Shown here piece by piece: positions 34,981-47,334 of a stretch of DNA of 64,000 nt. The position numbers were made by a program, and so were the translations under genes. The stretch is from Planctomycetota bacterium (lineage in GTDB: Bacteria > Planctomycetota > UBA1135 > GCA-002686595): positions 1 through 64,000 of the forward strand of contig NZBA01000111.1 in assembly GCA_002686265.1 (NCBI GenBank), read 5' to 3'. The notes under the pieces were generated by a model, which worked only from the letters and a program-made list of their open reading frames with translations, searched no databases and was not told the origin of the DNA. Within the stretch, counting starts at the first letter, position 1. Each line of letters opens with the position of its first letter.

Positions 34981-36507
34981 TCAGCGACCGAGATCGACGA
35001 AGGTGCCCCCGTTCTGCTCCGCCAGCTTGCGCATGAACGCCTTCTTGAACTCGCCGATGGCGATCGTGTGGATCACGACCTTGCGCAGCTCGTTGGCCTT
35101 GCGCACGGCGATCAGGATGTCGTCGGTATCGACCAGCACGCCGTGGGTCGGGCGCCCGTCTGACAGGAAGAAGATCGTGTCCAGGCCGACGAGGTACTTC
35201 CCAGAGCGCGCGTGCTTGCGTTGGCTCGCTACCTCCAGGGCGTCCATCAGCGCACCGTGGCTGTTGGTCTTGCCTCCGGCTAGGTTGGCCGCGCCGACCA
35301 GACCCACGCGCGCCAGGTCCTCCTTGGAGCTCCCGCCGATGGCCTCCAGCTTGCGCGTCCAGTCCAGGGCGCTGCGCTTGTTGAGCACGTTGGCGCGCAC
35401 GGCCTTCTTCTTCCAGCGCCGGACCTCGGTGGCGAAGGCGATCAAGTTGAACTCGACCGCCGAGTCGAGGGCCTCGATGGTCTTCGCCAGCTCGCTCTTG
35501 ACGATGTCGATGCGCGCCAGAGTGGGGTAGTCCTCGGGCTTGAAGCGCTCGCGATCGACGACCTCGTTCTCCATCGATCCAGAGACGTCGACGATGAACA
35601 GGAGGGCGCGAGAGGGTGTCGCGATGCCGTGGTAGGCGACGGCCCCCGGAGGGGGCGAGTAGCGCGCGGCGGCCTCGGCGCGCGCGGCCCGCGTACGCGC
35701 CAGCTCCTCGTCGGTCGGCAGACGATAGCGTTCGGCGGTGTCGTTCCAGAACTTGCGCCACAGCTCGGTGCGTATGCCGAAGGCGCGGCCGGTGAGTTGC
35801 TCGAGGGAGCGGCCGATATCCTCGACCAGGCGACCCTCCTCGATTTCCATGCGATCGATCAACGGGCCGATCGAATCCAGGTGGCGCACGCTCCCCAGGG
35901 CGGCGACGGCGCTCGCGCGCACCTGCCAGAGGGGGTCTGCGAGAGCAGCGAGGGCGGGAGCGAGCACCTGCGCGGAGCCTAGGGCGGTGAGGCCCTCGAG
36001 GGCGGCACAGCGCACCGCCGGCTCGCGATCGGCGCAGAGCGGAACGAGGGTCTCGGAGTGTTCGCCGCCCGGCCGCGCCGCGAGGGCTCCGATCGCCCGG
36101 CGACGCACGTTCCAGGCCTTGTCCTCCAGGCAATCGAGGAGCGGCTCTGCGGGACCGCCGTAACCGCCACGGGCAATCGCCTCCAGGAGACCGACGCGCA
36201 CCGCCTCGCGGCGCTCCTCTTCCAGGCGCATGAACAGAGCCCCCGAAGCGGTCGGGGTCTCGAAGGAGCTCAGCACGGTCACGGCCGCGCGCACGACCTC
36301 ACCGTCGCCGTCGGCGAGGACATCCGCGAGCACATCGACCACGCCCGCCGTCTCGCTTCCCTCGAGGGCCATGATCGCCTCGACGCGCGTGGCGGTGTCG
36401 GTGAACTTCTTGAAGTAGCGCCGGAACTCGCGAACGATCTCGTCATCGGCGCTCCCGGGCAGGGCGCCGGTCACGAGCAGGAGGAGGACGAGGAGCGAGG
36501 GGGGCAT
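34981..36507 (-). CDS. HEAT-repeat and von Willebrand A domain protein (paralogue)
   Basis: This 508-residue exported protein has a signal peptide (SLLVLLLLVTGALPGSAD), HEAT-like helical repeats at about residues 25-230 (for example VVRAAVTVLSSFETPTASGAL, VRRRAIGALAARPGG, PAVRCAALEGLTALG) and a C-terminal von Willebrand A domain. The metal-adhesion site is complete: DVSGS at 307-311, Thr near 414 and Asp near 450 (FLSDGRPT). The same architecture occurs at 3296-5194. Function is unknown; HEAT repeats and VWA both bind proteins. The tRNA-Pro gene follows downstream on the same strand, so no operon partner is obvious. Confidence 0.85.
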   Translation of the reverse strand: MPPSLLVLLLLVTGALPGSADDEIVREFRRYFKKFTDTATRVEAIMALEGSETAGVVDVLADVLADGDGEVVRAAVTVLSSFETPTASGALFMRLEEERREAVRVGLLEAIARGGYGGPAEPLLDCLEDKAWNVRRRAIGALAARPGGEHSETLVPLCADREPAVRCAALEGLTALGSAQVLAPALAALADPLWQVRASAVAALGSVRHLDSIGPLIDRMEIEEGRLVEDIGRSLEQLTGRAFGIRTELWRKFWNDTAERYRLPTDEELARTRAARAEAAARYSPPPGAVAYHGIATPSRALLFIVDVSGSMENEVVDRERFKPEDYPTLARIDIVKSELAKTIEALDSAVEFNLIAFATEVRRWKKKAVRANVLNKRSALDWTRKLEAIGGSSKEDLARVGLVGAANLAGGKTNSHGALMDALEVASQRKHARSGKYLVGLDTIFFLSDGRPTHGVLVDTDDILIAVRKANELRKVVIHTIAIGEFKKAFMRKLAEQNGGTFVDLGR

Positions 36508-36606
36508 GGGGGCGAGGCGAGCCGGCCCCGCACGGGCAGTATCGCACCCCCGCCAGGGCGTCACCACGGGAGCGACGATTTCGCCCGACCGCGCGCGCCA
36601 GAGGGC

Positions 36607-38175
36607 TCAGGCGTCGCCTTGGGGGACGTCGTCGCCGGCCGCTGTCTCGGCTGCCGTATCCGCCGCGATCTCGCCCAGGCCGATCAAGCGCGACCGACTG
36701 CGACCGGCCGGACTCACTTCGGCGTCGTCGAGGGTCACGCGTGCGCCCTCGGCGGTGATCAGGGTCACCCGGTCGTCGTCGTGGGCGAGGAGCTTGCCGT
36801 AGAACACGCCTCCGGGAGTGCGCACGCGCACCTGCGGGAGCCCGGCAAGCCGCTCTGAACCGGGAGTCCCCATCGCCGGGGTCCCTTCGGGCGAGAGGAG
36901 GTGCTCGACGCGCTCGACCTGCCAGCCCATGACCGCCAGGCGGCCGGCGTCGAGCTCGAGCCAGACCTTGCCCTCCCCCACCGCGATCAGGCGCCCCTCG
37001 AACACGGCGCCGTCGAGCAGGTTGACGCGCACGCGGCCGACCTTCGGCGTCAGCAGGCGCCGCTCGTCGTCCACGCGCCCGAGAGGGATGTCCGCCGTCG
37101 GCCAGAGGTCCGCGAGGTCGGTGGCGTCAGCCTCGCGCGCCGCGCCCTTCGCCGCCGGCAGGAGCACCATCTCCTCGAGCGGAATCGAGAGGGTGCGCAG
37201 AGCGCGCGATGCGGGAGTGAGCGGTCGGGAAGCGAGGGCCTCATCGCTCTCGCCGACGCCCGCGGGCCGCGGGCCGTGGACGGGCGCGGGCGGAGCGTCG
37301 GGACGAGGACCCCGCGGTGCTCCCCGGGCGGCACCGATGGAGGGTGGTGCACTCGCACTGGCGAGGGGGCCGACGGGGCCCGCGGACCTGGCGGGTCGGA
37401 GCGGCTCGCCCGTAGTGGAGTCCGCCTCCGCGCCGGGGAGAGTGGCGGGCGCGACGGCTTCACCCTGCTCCACGGGCTCGTCGCTGGCGGCGGGCTCGGC
37501 GGAACCGCCGGTCTGGGCAATCTCGATCGGCTCGCCGGATTGGACGGGTTCGAGCGACTCGCCGGTTTGTGCGATCCCGATCAGCTCGCTGGTCTGAGCC
37601 GAGCCCGCCGGAGCGGTCGGCGCCACCGGCTCGGCGCCGGGCGGGCGCGCCTGGGCGCCGGGACGCTCCGCGGGAGCGGCCGGCGATCCGACGGCTACGA
37701 CCTGCACGCCGGACGCTACGCTCCCAGCCACACCTTGGTACCAGCGCGCCCCCAGAGCACCGGCGACCAGGGAGATGAGAGCGATCAGCGCCCGCCCGGC
37801 CCACAGCTTGCCACCGCCCACGGGCCGGGCGTCCTCGTCGCGAGTGTCTTCCGGCTCCCCGAAGGGGTCGTCCGCGAAGTCCTCGTCCTCGAATTCCATC
37901 AGCCAGCTGGCGTCCGCCTGCTCGGATGCGAGGTCAGACGAAGCCTCGGGGGAGGCCGCGGGCGGACCCTCGGGAGCGACCTTCGGCCCGGGCGCGGGGG
38001 CCGCGGCGGACGCGGGTCCGGCCAGGTCGAGGGCCGCCCCCAGGCCCAGGAAGTCCTCCGGCACGCCCGCGACAGCGGGTTCGCCGGAGGAATCCAGCTC
38101 CCCGGTCCATGCGGCTCGGGGGCTGTCGGGGGGGGTCTCTCGCGCCATCTCCATTCGAGTCTCAAAGGGCCACAT
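36607..38175 (-). CDS. Single-pass membrane protein with Pro/Ala-rich region, function unknown
   Basis: I do not recognise this 522-residue protein. It has an acidic Pro/Ala-rich N-terminal half in the cytoplasm and a single hydrophobic helix at about residues 128-147 (ALIALISLVAGALGARWYQG). A long Pro/Ala/Gly/Glu-rich linker with repeated (A/G)-Q-T-G-(E/G) motifs follows. The C-terminal beta-rich region (about 330-500) repeats a pattern VRVNLLDGAVFEGRLIAVGEGKVWLEL and VRVRTPGGVFYGKLLAHDDDRVTLIT. These two lines look like a duplicated small beta-barrel resembling Sm-like or SH3-like folds. The start may be the ATG at 38175, 38154 or 38148. Confidence 0.55.
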   Translation of the reverse strand: MWPFETRMEMARETPPDSPRAAWTGELDSSGEPAVAGVPEDFLGLGAALDLAGPASAAAPAPGPKVAPEGPPAASPEASSDLASEQADASWLMEFEDEDFADDPFGEPEDTRDEDARPVGGGKLWAGRALIALISLVAGALGARWYQGVAGSVASGVQVVAVGSPAAPAERPGAQARPPGAEPVAPTAPAGSAQTSELIGIAQTGESLEPVQSGEPIEIAQTGGSAEPAASDEPVEQGEAVAPATLPGAEADSTTGEPLRPARSAGPVGPLASASAPPSIGAARGAPRGPRPDAPPAPVHGPRPAGVGESDEALASRPLTPASRALRTLSIPLEEMVLLPAAKGAAREADATDLADLWPTADIPLGRVDDERRLLTPKVGRVRVNLLDGAVFEGRLIAVGEGKVWLELDAGRLAVMGWQVERVEHLLSPEGTPAMGTPGSERLAGLPQVRVRTPGGVFYGKLLAHDDDRVTLITAEGARVTLDDAEVSPAGRSRSRLIGLGEIAADTAAETAAGDDVPQGDA

Positions 38176-38270
38176 CCAGACCCTTCGAGACCGCTTTCCT
38201 GGCGCTTATCGGCAGCCGAGGGCCTTCGAGTACAGGCCCATCGGGGAGGAATCTCCCTGAATCGGGAGGT

Positions 38271-40187
38271 TCAGCGCCGGCGCAGCACGCGCCGCCCGCC
38301 CTGGCGCAGGGTCAGGCCCTGGGCGTCGAGGTACTCCAGCAGAGGGATCAGGAACCTGCGTGTGGTCTTGAGGGCGTCGCGCAGCTCGGGGATCTCCAGA
38401 GCCCCGTTGCGCTCGCAGTTGGCGATGACCTCCTCCCGCGCACGGCCGACGCAGGCGGCGTTCATGAACAGGCCCTTCCCCAGGTGTTCGAGCTCGTCGC
38501 GGTCGACCATCATCTCGACCACCTCCGACACACGCGCGAGCGGCACGCCGCAGGTCTCGGCCAACTCGTCCAGCGTGGGCGGCTGAAACCCGCCCGCCTC
38601 CATGCACCCTCCGATCGCCTCCCACAGCTCGCGCACGTCGTCGTCGAGCTCGATCTCTCGGCCGCAGAGGCGCACGCGCCCGCCCGCCTCGCGCTTCAAG
38701 CCGCCACGCGCCTGCTCCTCCTCGAGCAGGGCATCCAGCAGGCCCTGTTCCATCCCCGCCTCCTGCCGCAAGTCGCGGACGTCGATCGCATCCCGCAGCT
38801 CGTTGCGCTCGAACCAAGCCGCCAGGGCCGCGCGCAGCTTCTCGAGGCCACTCTCCAGGGCCTCGGCGTGGATCCACTTCTGCCCGCCGTCAGGGGACAC
38901 GGCCCCGCCACGCGCGGCGATGGCCGCCAGCAGCTCGGCCGTCTCCGCGCGCGGGCGCTTGATCCCCACCGCCAGGTCGGCGAGCAAGTGCAGCCCCTCG
39001 CCCAGGCGCGACAGCGAGACCTCGAGCAAATCGCGGGTCGAGCCGAGACTCGCCTCCTGGCGCGTGAGCTCGTCGAGCACGAAACCCTTGAAACGCTTCA
39101 GCCGGTAGCGGCTCTCCTCGAGGATCACTCCCCCACCAAGGGTCACGCTGGGGGAGGCGAGGCGCACGATGAACGGATCGCCGGGAGCGCAGACGACGGG
39201 CTCCTCCAGGCGGAACTGCACCAGGGCGTCGCCGCCGGGAGCGACCTCGGGAAGATCGAGCAGCACCGCCTCGCCGAGGACCTCGGCGGTCCCGGTGTGC
39301 AGGCGCACGGCGGTGCGGTCGGCGAAGGGCCGGTCGAGATCATCGAGCACGCGCAGGCGGGCGCCCACCATGCGCACGGCGCGGAAGAAGCCCGGAGTCG
39401 CCAGCACGCAGCCGCGCCGCACCTCGTCCTGTCCCACATCGCTCAGGTTGACGGCGGTCGAGTGACCCGCCCGCGCCTCCTCGGTCTTCTGGCGGTAGGC
39501 CTGCAGGCCGCGCACCCGGCCGCGCTGTCCGCCCGGGAGGACCTCGAGGGCGTCGCCCACGCGCACGACGCCGTCGACCGGGATACCGGTCAGGATCGTC
39601 CCGAATCCCTTGGAGCTGAAGACGCGCTGCACGGGCATGCGGAACAGGCCCCCGATCGAGCGCGCCGGACAGCGGTCCACGGCGGCGAAGAGGGCTTCCT
39701 TGAAGGCCTCGAGCCCCTCTCCGGTGACGCCCGAGACGCCCAGGAGCGGCGCGTCGGCGAGAAAAGTGCCCGCCACCGCCTCGCGCACGTCCTCCTCGGC
39801 CAGCTCGGCGAGATCGGGCTCGACCATGTCGATCTTGGTCAGCGCGATCATGCCGCGCGAAACGCCCAGCATGTTCATGATCGCCAAGTGCTCGCGCGTC
39901 TGAGGCATCACACCGTCGTCCGCGGCGACCACCAGCACGACGAGGTCGATCCCCGAGGCCCCGGCGACCATGTTCTTGATGAAACGTTCGTGGCCAGGCA
40001 CGTCCACGATCCCGACCGTGCGCCCGTCGGGCAGCTCGAGGGGCGCGAAGCCGAGATCGATGGTCAGCCCGCGCTCCTTCTCCTCCTTCAAACGATCGGG
40101 GTCGATACCCGTCAGCGCCCGCACGAGGGTGGACTTGCCGTGGTCGATGTGACCGGCGGTGCCGATGACGATGGGCTGGATCTCCAC
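38271..40187 (-). CDS. selB: Selenocysteine-specific elongation factor SelB
   Basis: This 638-residue protein delivers selenocysteinyl-tRNA to in-frame UGA codons. The N-terminal GTPase has G1 (GHIDHGKS), G3 (DVPGH) and G4 (TKID) motifs, followed by two beta-barrels. The C-terminal third contains winged-helix domains that bind the SECIS RNA hairpin. Length and order are those of bacterial SelB. selA, selD and tRNA-Sec are not in the window, and no gene here shows an obvious in-frame UGA. The organism therefore likely makes selenoproteins encoded elsewhere. The gene is monocistronic and divergent from a YhcC-like gene (70 bases). Confidence 0.93.
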   Translation of the reverse strand: MEIQPIVIGTAGHIDHGKSTLVRALTGIDPDRLKEEKERGLTIDLGFAPLELPDGRTVGIVDVPGHERFIKNMVAGASGIDLVVLVVAADDGVMPQTREHLAIMNMLGVSRGMIALTKIDMVEPDLAELAEEDVREAVAGTFLADAPLLGVSGVTGEGLEAFKEALFAAVDRCPARSIGGLFRMPVQRVFSSKGFGTILTGIPVDGVVRVGDALEVLPGGQRGRVRGLQAYRQKTEEARAGHSTAVNLSDVGQDEVRRGCVLATPGFFRAVRMVGARLRVLDDLDRPFADRTAVRLHTGTAEVLGEAVLLDLPEVAPGGDALVQFRLEEPVVCAPGDPFIVRLASPSVTLGGGVILEESRYRLKRFKGFVLDELTRQEASLGSTRDLLEVSLSRLGEGLHLLADLAVGIKRPRAETAELLAAIAARGGAVSPDGGQKWIHAEALESGLEKLRAALAAWFERNELRDAIDVRDLRQEAGMEQGLLDALLEEEQARGGLKREAGGRVRLCGREIELDDDVRELWEAIGGCMEAGGFQPPTLDELAETCGVPLARVSEVVEMMVDRDELEHLGKGLFMNAACVGRAREEVIANCERNGALEIPELRDALKTTRRFLIPLLEYLDAQGLTLRQGGRRVLRRR

Positions 40188-40257
40188 GCGCTTCGCGCTC
40201 CGCGACCGGAGCGTCCACTGGCCTCAGATCCTAGCACGGTGGTTAGACTGCCGTGTC

Positions 40258-41247
40258 ATGAGCCCGTCGATGAGCCCGCCGTTCGTCACCCTCGGCCCCT
40301 GGCTGCGCCGCACCTTCGGGCGAGGCGTGCACCGCGTCGCCCTCGATGCCGGCTCGACCTGCCCGAATCGGGACGGGACACGCGGCTTCGGCGGCTGCGC
40401 CTACTGTGACGTCGAAGGCTCGGGCACCGGCGCGCTCCGCTCGGGCACTGAACTGGCCGAGCAGCTCGAGCGGGGCATCGAGCGCGTGCGCCGCCGGGAC
40501 GCGGATCCGGGGGTGATCGCCTACTTCCAGTCCTACTCGAATACCTACGTCCAGAGCGACCGCCTGCGGGAGGTGCTGGCGGTGGTCGAACCGCGCATCG
40601 CCGACCCCGTCGTCGCCGTCAGCGTCGCCACGCGCCCTGATACCCTCAGCGATTCCGCCTTGGAGTGCCTGGGCGAGCTGGCGCAGCGGGTCCCCGTCTG
40701 GGTCGAGCTGGGCCTGGAAGCCGCCGACGACGAGGTGCTCGAGAGCATCCACCGCTTCCACACCGTGGAGGAGTTCCGCCGCGCCGTCGTTCGCTGTCGA
40801 GCCGCGGGACTAGCGGTCATCGGCCACGCGATTCTCGGTCTTCCGGGCGACGGTCGCGAGGGCGCGCGGCGCACGGCCAGGGTCCTGGCGGAGTGCGCAG
40901 TGGAGGGGGTCAAGGTCCACAACCTGATGGTCCTGCGCCGCACGCGCTTCGAGCGTAACTGGCGCGCGGGCGAGCTGGCGGTGCTCGACGTGGAGACCTA
41001 CGTCGAGTGGTTGGCGGATTTCGTCGAGCGCCTGCACCCCGGCGCGGTCTTGCACCGATTGACCGGGGATGCTCCTCCCGCCCAACGCCTCGCGCCGCAC
41101 TGGGGCGTCCACAAGAACGAGGTGCGCGAGCGCCTCGCGGCCGCGTTGGAGCGGCGCGGCAGTCGGCAGGGCAGCCTAGTCAAGCCGGCTCCCGGCGATG
41201 GGGCGGACACACGCCCGAGCGGAGGCGCTCAGGTTCCCAAGCGGTAG
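40258..41247 (+). CDS. YhcC-like radical SAM protein
   Basis: This 329-residue protein belongs to the TIGR01212/YhcC radical SAM family, recognised by the cysteine layout CPNRDGTRGFGGCAYC at about residues 36-51, in which an early cysteine precedes the C-x2-C pair. YFQSYSNTY and GLPGDGREG are also family motifs. The reaction is not established. The first of two closely spaced in-frame ATGs was chosen. Its 3' end overlaps the end of the convergent zinc-ribbon gene by 19 bases. Confidence 0.88.
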   Translation: MSPSMSPPFVTLGPWLRRTFGRGVHRVALDAGSTCPNRDGTRGFGGCAYCDVEGSGTGALRSGTELAEQLERGIERVRRRDADPGVIAYFQSYSNTYVQSDRLREVLAVVEPRIADPVVAVSVATRPDTLSDSALECLGELAQRVPVWVELGLEAADDEVLESIHRFHTVEEFRRAVVRCRAAGLAVIGHAILGLPGDGREGARRTARVLAECAVEGVKVHNLMVLRRTRFERNWRAGELAVLDVETYVEWLADFVERLHPGAVLHRLTGDAPPAQRLAPHWGVHKNEVRERLAAALERRGSRQGSLVKPAPGDGADTRPSGGAQVPKR

Positions 41248-41939
41248 AGGATCCTATCGCAGCTGGGACACTGCACGACGTCCCGGCCCCGCGCGAGGCG
41301 CACGACGAGGTTCGGCATCACCTCCATGTAGCAGGCCTGACAGATTTTGCCCTCCAGGGCAGCCATCGCCTCGCCGTCCCGTGCACCGATCAGCCTGTCG
41401 TAGAGGGACAGGGTCTCGGGTGAGAGCGTGTCGCTCATGCGCTCCTCGCGCTTGGCGCGGAGCTCGTCGTGGAGGCCCTGCGCCTCGGTCAGCTCGATTT
41501 CGAGGGCGGCCTGAAAGGTCTCGAAGGCGGAACGATCCGCGGCGAGCTGTTCGTTCAGCTCGCCGATGCGCGACTCGAGGGTCTCCGCCTGCTCGACGAA
41601 TTCCAGGCCCTCGCGTTCGGCCTCGTCGATCTGGCGCTTGAGGGAGCGCATCTCGTAGCGGCAGGCCTCGACGACGGCCATGTCCCGCGAGGAGAGCGTT
41701 TCCTTCTCGAGCTTGCGAATGCGCGCGCCCTGGGTCACGGTCATGCCCTCGATCTCCTTCACGCGCAGCTGGAGCGAGGTGATCTGCTCGCGCGCCTGAT
41801 CGACCTGCGCCTGCCTGGCGGCAAGTTCGTCGCGGCGGCGGTCGCGCTCGGCGGGCAGGCGGCGGAGTTCCGCCTGGGCCTTGTAGAGGTCACGGTCGAT
41901 TTCCTGAAGTGCGCGAAGTGCTTGCACGAGGGTCTCCAT
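41229..41939 (-). CDS. Coiled-coil protein with C-terminal zinc ribbon (C4-type)
   Basis: This 236-residue protein is mainly a long antiparallel coiled coil (about residues 10-170), ending in a zinc ribbon with CQACYMEV and CPSCDRILY. It matches the family of putative nucleic acid-binding zinc-ribbon proteins often found beside dnaG and rpoD in several bacteria. Here it is the next minus-strand gene after rpoD, 450 bases away. The function is unknown. It overlaps the convergent radical SAM gene by 19 bases. Confidence 0.8.
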   Translation of the reverse strand: METLVQALRALQEIDRDLYKAQAELRRLPAERDRRRDELAARQAQVDQAREQITSLQLRVKEIEGMTVTQGARIRKLEKETLSSRDMAVVEACRYEMRSLKRQIDEAEREGLEFVEQAETLESRIGELNEQLAADRSAFETFQAALEIELTEAQGLHDELRAKREERMSDTLSPETLSLYDRLIGARDGEAMAALEGKICQACYMEVMPNLVVRLARGRDVVQCPSCDRILYRLGT

Positions 41940-42389
41940 GGAGTGGGCTCAGACTGAGCGGCGGGACAGTGTAGCCGCGAATCCGCGGCACACAACCTCG
42001 TCCGACCTCCTACCGGCAGTCCCGGCTCCAACCCGCGGCGGCACCGGCCGAGTCGGGGGAGCGCCGGCACGGCTCGCCGAAACACCGGCCGGGTTCGGAG
42101 GAGGGCGCCCGCGCCGGGTCGGCTGTCGCCCCGGGAGCCACCCGGGTTCCCCGGGCCGCAGCGCCCCTCCCCCCTGCGGCTCCGAGTTCGGGGGTGTGAG
42201 CCTTCCGCTGGAGGAGCCCCGGTTCGACGGCTCCGCGGGCGACCCTCGAGGTCCGTCGGAGGCGCCGACGGGGCCGGGTGCGCCTCCGTCGGACGGGCAG
42301 AGGGCGGAGCCCGCTCCTCGCGAATCCCGGCGCGAAGCCTCGCGCGGGATGCAGCCCCCCAGCCCGCGAGAGAGACGCCAACGGGCTGG
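41940..42389. other. Intergenic region between rpoD and zinc-ribbon gene
   Basis: This 450-base GC-rich gap contains the rpoD terminator-like hairpin (42324-42350) and the promoter region of the zinc-ribbon gene. No coding region, RNA gene or repeat array was recognised in the remaining sequence. Confidence 0.5.
42324..42350 (-). terminator. Terminator-like hairpin after rpoD
   Basis: ATCCC and GGGAT flank a perfect GCGCGA/TCGCGC stem with a 4-base AGCC loop and one bulged G, forming an 11-base-pair hairpin 40 bases past the rpoD stop. No T run follows on the minus strand. Confidence 0.5.
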
Positions 42390-44165
<1,776 letters not shown>

Positions 44166-44202
44166 GACGAGTGGGACTTGGAATCTGTAGGGACGGCGAC
44201 GA

Positions 44203-46164
44203 TCAGTGGGAGGCGTCGGGGGACAAGTGTCGCATTCGCAGAGAGTGCATGAGCTCCTCCTGCAGGGCCGCGATCCTGGAACCGACCTCCTCGAGGGCCG
44301 TTCCGTCAGGGGCGCGTTCGCTCTGCTCGAGCTCGGCGATGCGATGTCTGAGGTCGTTCTCCCGCTCCGAGCGCTCCAGCTTGTCCAGGAAGGCAAACTC
44401 GCCCTCCAGGAGGGCACGGGCCCCTTCCTTCTGGCGCGCGGACTCGACCAATCCGACCACCAGGGCGCGAGCGGGGTGTTCGCCGAGGGCCGAGATGACC
44501 GTCGGAGCGTCGATCTCGCTCTCTTCGTCCTCGACCATGTCGAGGACGGTTTCAAGGACCTCTTTGAGATCGGTGTCGGGACAGGCGGCCACCCGCGGGC
44601 GTACGGCGGGGATCAGGCTCTCATCGAGCAGCACGGCGCCGACCACGCCACGCCAGGCCTCGCGCACGCGCGGATCCGGGGGCGTGAGGTCGGGCGTGGC
44701 GGCGGAGTCGGGAGCGGGGGCAGCATCGGTGGGCACTCTCGTGGGCCGCGCATCGCGGGCGCCGGCGCGAGTGCGCCACTGTTCCCGAAGGACTTCGGCC
44801 GAGAGACCAGTCCGCTCGGAGAGCTCGCCGAGGAGATCGCTACGCAGGACCGGCCGCTTGACGCGCACGATGAGCTCGAGGATGCGGTCGACGGCCTTGG
44901 AACGCTCGATACCCCGCAGGCCGTCGAGATCCTCGACGACAAACTCGAACCAGCCCGTGGCTTGCTCGAGGTTCGCCAGGAAGGGCGCGGCCCCCTCGCG
45001 CACCAGCAGATCGCAGGGGTCTTCCCCCCCACCGATGACAGCCACGTCCAGCTCGACCTCCAGGGGCAGCAGCCCGTGCAGGGCCTTGAGCGCCGCTTGG
45101 CGGCCGGCCTCGTCTCCGTCGAAAACCAGGCTGACCCGTCGCGCACCCGTGCGACGCACGAGGCCCGCATGGCGCTCGGTGGTGGCCGTCCCGAGCACGG
45201 CGCCGACGATCGAGATGCCAACCTGATGGGCAGCCATGACGTCCGTGTAGCCTTCGACCAGCACCAGGTGCCCAGTGCGGCGTACCTCGCCCAGGGCCCG
45301 GTCGAGGCCATAGACGAGCTCGCTCTTGTTGAACAGCTCCGTCTGAGGGGTATTGATGTACTTCGGCCCGTCGGCCTCGGCCAGGCGCCGGGCGCCGAAG
45401 CCCACCGTGCGCCCGCGCAGGTCGCGGATCGGGATCATCAGACGCCCGCGGAAGAAGTCGTAGGGGCGGCCGGAGTCGTTGCGCCGCAAGAGCCCGACCT
45501 CCTCGAGAGCGTCGAGGGAGAGGTCCTCGGCGCGGGCGAGGTCCACCAGCCCCTGACCGCCGGCCGGGGCCCAGCCGATGCCGAAGGCCTCGAGGGGGTT
45601 CGGTTGCAGGCCGCGCTGGGCGAGGTACGCACGGGCCGGCCGGCCTTCGTTGCGCGTGAGGCGCTCGGCGAAGAAGGTGACGGCGCGCTCGAGGACCCCG
45701 CGGGCACGGTCCGCCTCCTCGCGCGAGGGTCCGCGGCCACCGCCCTTGCGCGGCACCTCGACCCCGGTGCGCGAGGCCAGGATGTCGACCGCCTCCATGA
45801 AGGACACCGAGCAGAAACGCTCGATGAAGCTGATCTGGTCTCCGCCCTCCGCGCAGGCGCCGAAGCAGTGCCAGGTCCCGCGTCGCGGGTCGACCTTGAA
45901 GGAGGGCGTCTTCTCCTCGTGAAAGGGGCAGCACGCCTCGAACAAACCTCCGCGCCGGGTCAACCCCGCCACGCGCTCGCGCACGACCTCCTCGATGGGA
46001 GCGCGCAGCTTGATCTCGTCGAGGGCGTTTCGGAAGTCGTCGGCCAAGGGAAGGTCGTCTAGCGAAGAGAAGTGTGCGACGGGCGTGGCGAATCGGGTAG
46101 CGGAGGCCGCAACCGACTGTCCGCGGGCGTCGGTTTCGGACGGGTTGCGCGGACCGCGCGGCAT
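44203..46164 (-). CDS. dnaG: DNA primase
   Basis: This 653-residue enzyme makes RNA primers for replication. A CHC2 zinc finger lies near the N-terminus, with [14 protein letters not shown] at about residues 75-90 and [12 protein letters not shown] about 10 residues on. The TOPRIM core has [13 protein letters not shown] and [13 protein letters not shown], and a C-terminal helicase-binding region follows. The length fits bacterial DnaG. The start is uncertain: ATG at 46164 leaves about 40 residues before the conserved N-terminal domain and lacks a strong ribosome binding site. rpoD follows at 37 bases. Confidence 0.95.
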   Translation of the reverse strand: MPRGPRNPSETDARGQSVAASATRFATPVAHFSSLDDLPLADDFRNALDEIKLRAPIEEVVRERVAGLTRRGGLFEACCPFHEEKTPSFKVDPRRGTWHCFGACAEGGDQISFIERFCSVSFMEAVDILASRTGVEVPRKGGGRGPSREEADRARGVLERAVTFFAERLTRNEGRPARAYLAQRGLQPNPLEAFGIGWAPAGGQGLVDLARAEDLSLDALEEVGLLRRNDSGRPYDFFRGRLMIPIRDLRGRTVGFGARRLAEADGPKYINTPQTELFNKSELVYGLDRALGEVRRTGHLVLVEGYTDVMAAHQVGISIVGAVLGTATTERHAGLVRRTGARRVSLVFDGDEAGRQAALKALHGLLPLEVELDVAVIGGGEDPCDLLVREGAAPFLANLEQATGWFEFVVEDLDGLRGIERSKAVDRILELIVRVKRPVLRSDLLGELSERTGLSAEVLREQWRTRAGARDARPTRVPTDAAPAPDSAATPDLTPPDPRVREAWRGVVGAVLLDESLIPAVRPRVAACPDTDLKEVLETVLDMVEDEESEIDAPTVISALGEHPARALVVGLVESARQKEGARALLEGEFAFLDKLERSERENDLRHRIAELEQSERAPDGTALEEVGSRIAALQEELMHSLRMRHLSPDASH

Positions 46165-46443
46165 CCGCGGGCCGAGGAGAGGCTCAGGTCGAAGAACGCA
46201 CGCGGCTCGGGCGCACCGCCGGAGCGGACGTGAACGAGGGCGGGCGAAGGTCTGGCTTTGGGACACGGGGCTTGGGGACACGAAATCAGGGGACCACGCC
46301 CCGAATCCGCGGATCCGGGACCGAAGGGGGCGGAATACACCTCTATCCCCCCGCTTCTGCCGCCGGTCTTCCGACCCAAGCCGCATTTCAGGATAGCACG
46401 CGGAGGGAGCCGAGGCCACGCGGACGGCCTCGGGGGGGCGGGT

Positions 46444-47334
46444 TTAGCGAAGGTTTTTCGTGCGCCACGCCTCACTGCGCGCCAGGGCCAGCAGGCTCTC
46501 CATCGGCAGGGTCTCGGCTCGCGCGCGGGGATCGATACTGAGGGTCTCCAGGGCCTGTTCCGCGGCCGGGCGGCTGTCGAACAGGTCCCCGAGGACGCGC
46601 GCCACGGCCTGCCGGCGGCGCCCGAACAGCCCTCCGGCCAGGGCCGACAACCGGCGGCGATCCGCGGCGCAGGGTGCCTCGGCGCGCAGGGCGAGGTGCG
46701 CGCAGGCGCTCTCGACCTCCGGCCGCGGCCAGAACAAGGCCGGCGCCGCGCTGCGCCCCAGGCGCGCCTCGTAGAGCACCTGCAGGCGGATCGACAACAG
46801 CCCCCAGCTCGGATCTCCCGGGGAGGCGACGATGCGCTGGGCCACCTCGCGCTGCAGCAGGACGCTCATGCTCGTCGGCGGGGACTCGCGCTCGGCCAGG
46901 AGGCACAGCAGCGGAGCGCTGATCGAATACGGCAGATTGGCGACCAGGCGCCAGGAGCCCTCGCGCGGCAGGCCGGCGGCCAGCTCCTCCCCGAGGCGGT
47001 GCTTGCCCGCCAGGGCGTCCGCTCGCAGCCACTCCAGCCCGGGCGCCTCTCCCAGGTCGCGGCGGGCGATCTCCAGCAGCCGCGCGTCCACCTCGACCGC
47101 CAGGACCCGGGCGCCGGCGTCGCACAGGTGAGCGGTCAGAAAGCCCAAGCCGGCGCCGACCTCCAGCACGAAGTCCCCGGGAGCGACCCCGGCGTCGCGC
47201 ACCAGGGCGCGGCAGAGGTTGTCGTCCAGGAGGAAGTTCTGGCCCAGGCGCCGCGACGGGCGGAAGCCGGCGGCCCGCAGTTGTTCACGGAGCTCGCTCC
47301 AGGGCGCGCGGCGCGCGCCGCCTTCTCCGGTCAC
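46444..47334 (-). CDS. rsmA: 16S rRNA dimethyladenosine transferase
   Basis: This 296-residue enzyme dimethylates two adjacent adenines near the 3' end of 16S rRNA (KsgA activity). It begins with the family signature RRLGQNFLLDDN, followed by a SAM-binding motif (VLEVGAGLGFLT) and the catalytic NLPYSISAPLL motif. The GTG start at 47334 overlaps the stop of the upstream FGE-like gene by four bases, so the two genes are translationally coupled. dnaG lies 279 bases downstream on the same strand. Confidence 0.95.
   Translation of the reverse strand: MTGEGGARRAPWSELREQLRAAGFRPSRRLGQNFLLDDNLCRALVRDAGVAPGDFVLEVGAGLGFLTAHLCDAGARVLAVEVDARLLEIARRDLGEAPGLEWLRADALAGKHRLGEELAAGLPREGSWRLVANLPYSISAPLLCLLAERESPPTSMSVLLQREVAQRIVASPGDPSWGLLSIRLQVLYEARLGRSAAPALFWPRPEVESACAHLALRAEAPCAADRRRLSALAGGLFGRRRQAVARVLGDLFDSRPAAEQALETLSIDPRARAETLPMESLLALARSEAWRTKNLR

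Noticed and set aside
38253..38268. SECIS-like hairpin beside selB
   Set aside because: CTCCC/GGGAG with a 6-base loop is small, lies after the selB stop and is not next to an in-frame UGA.
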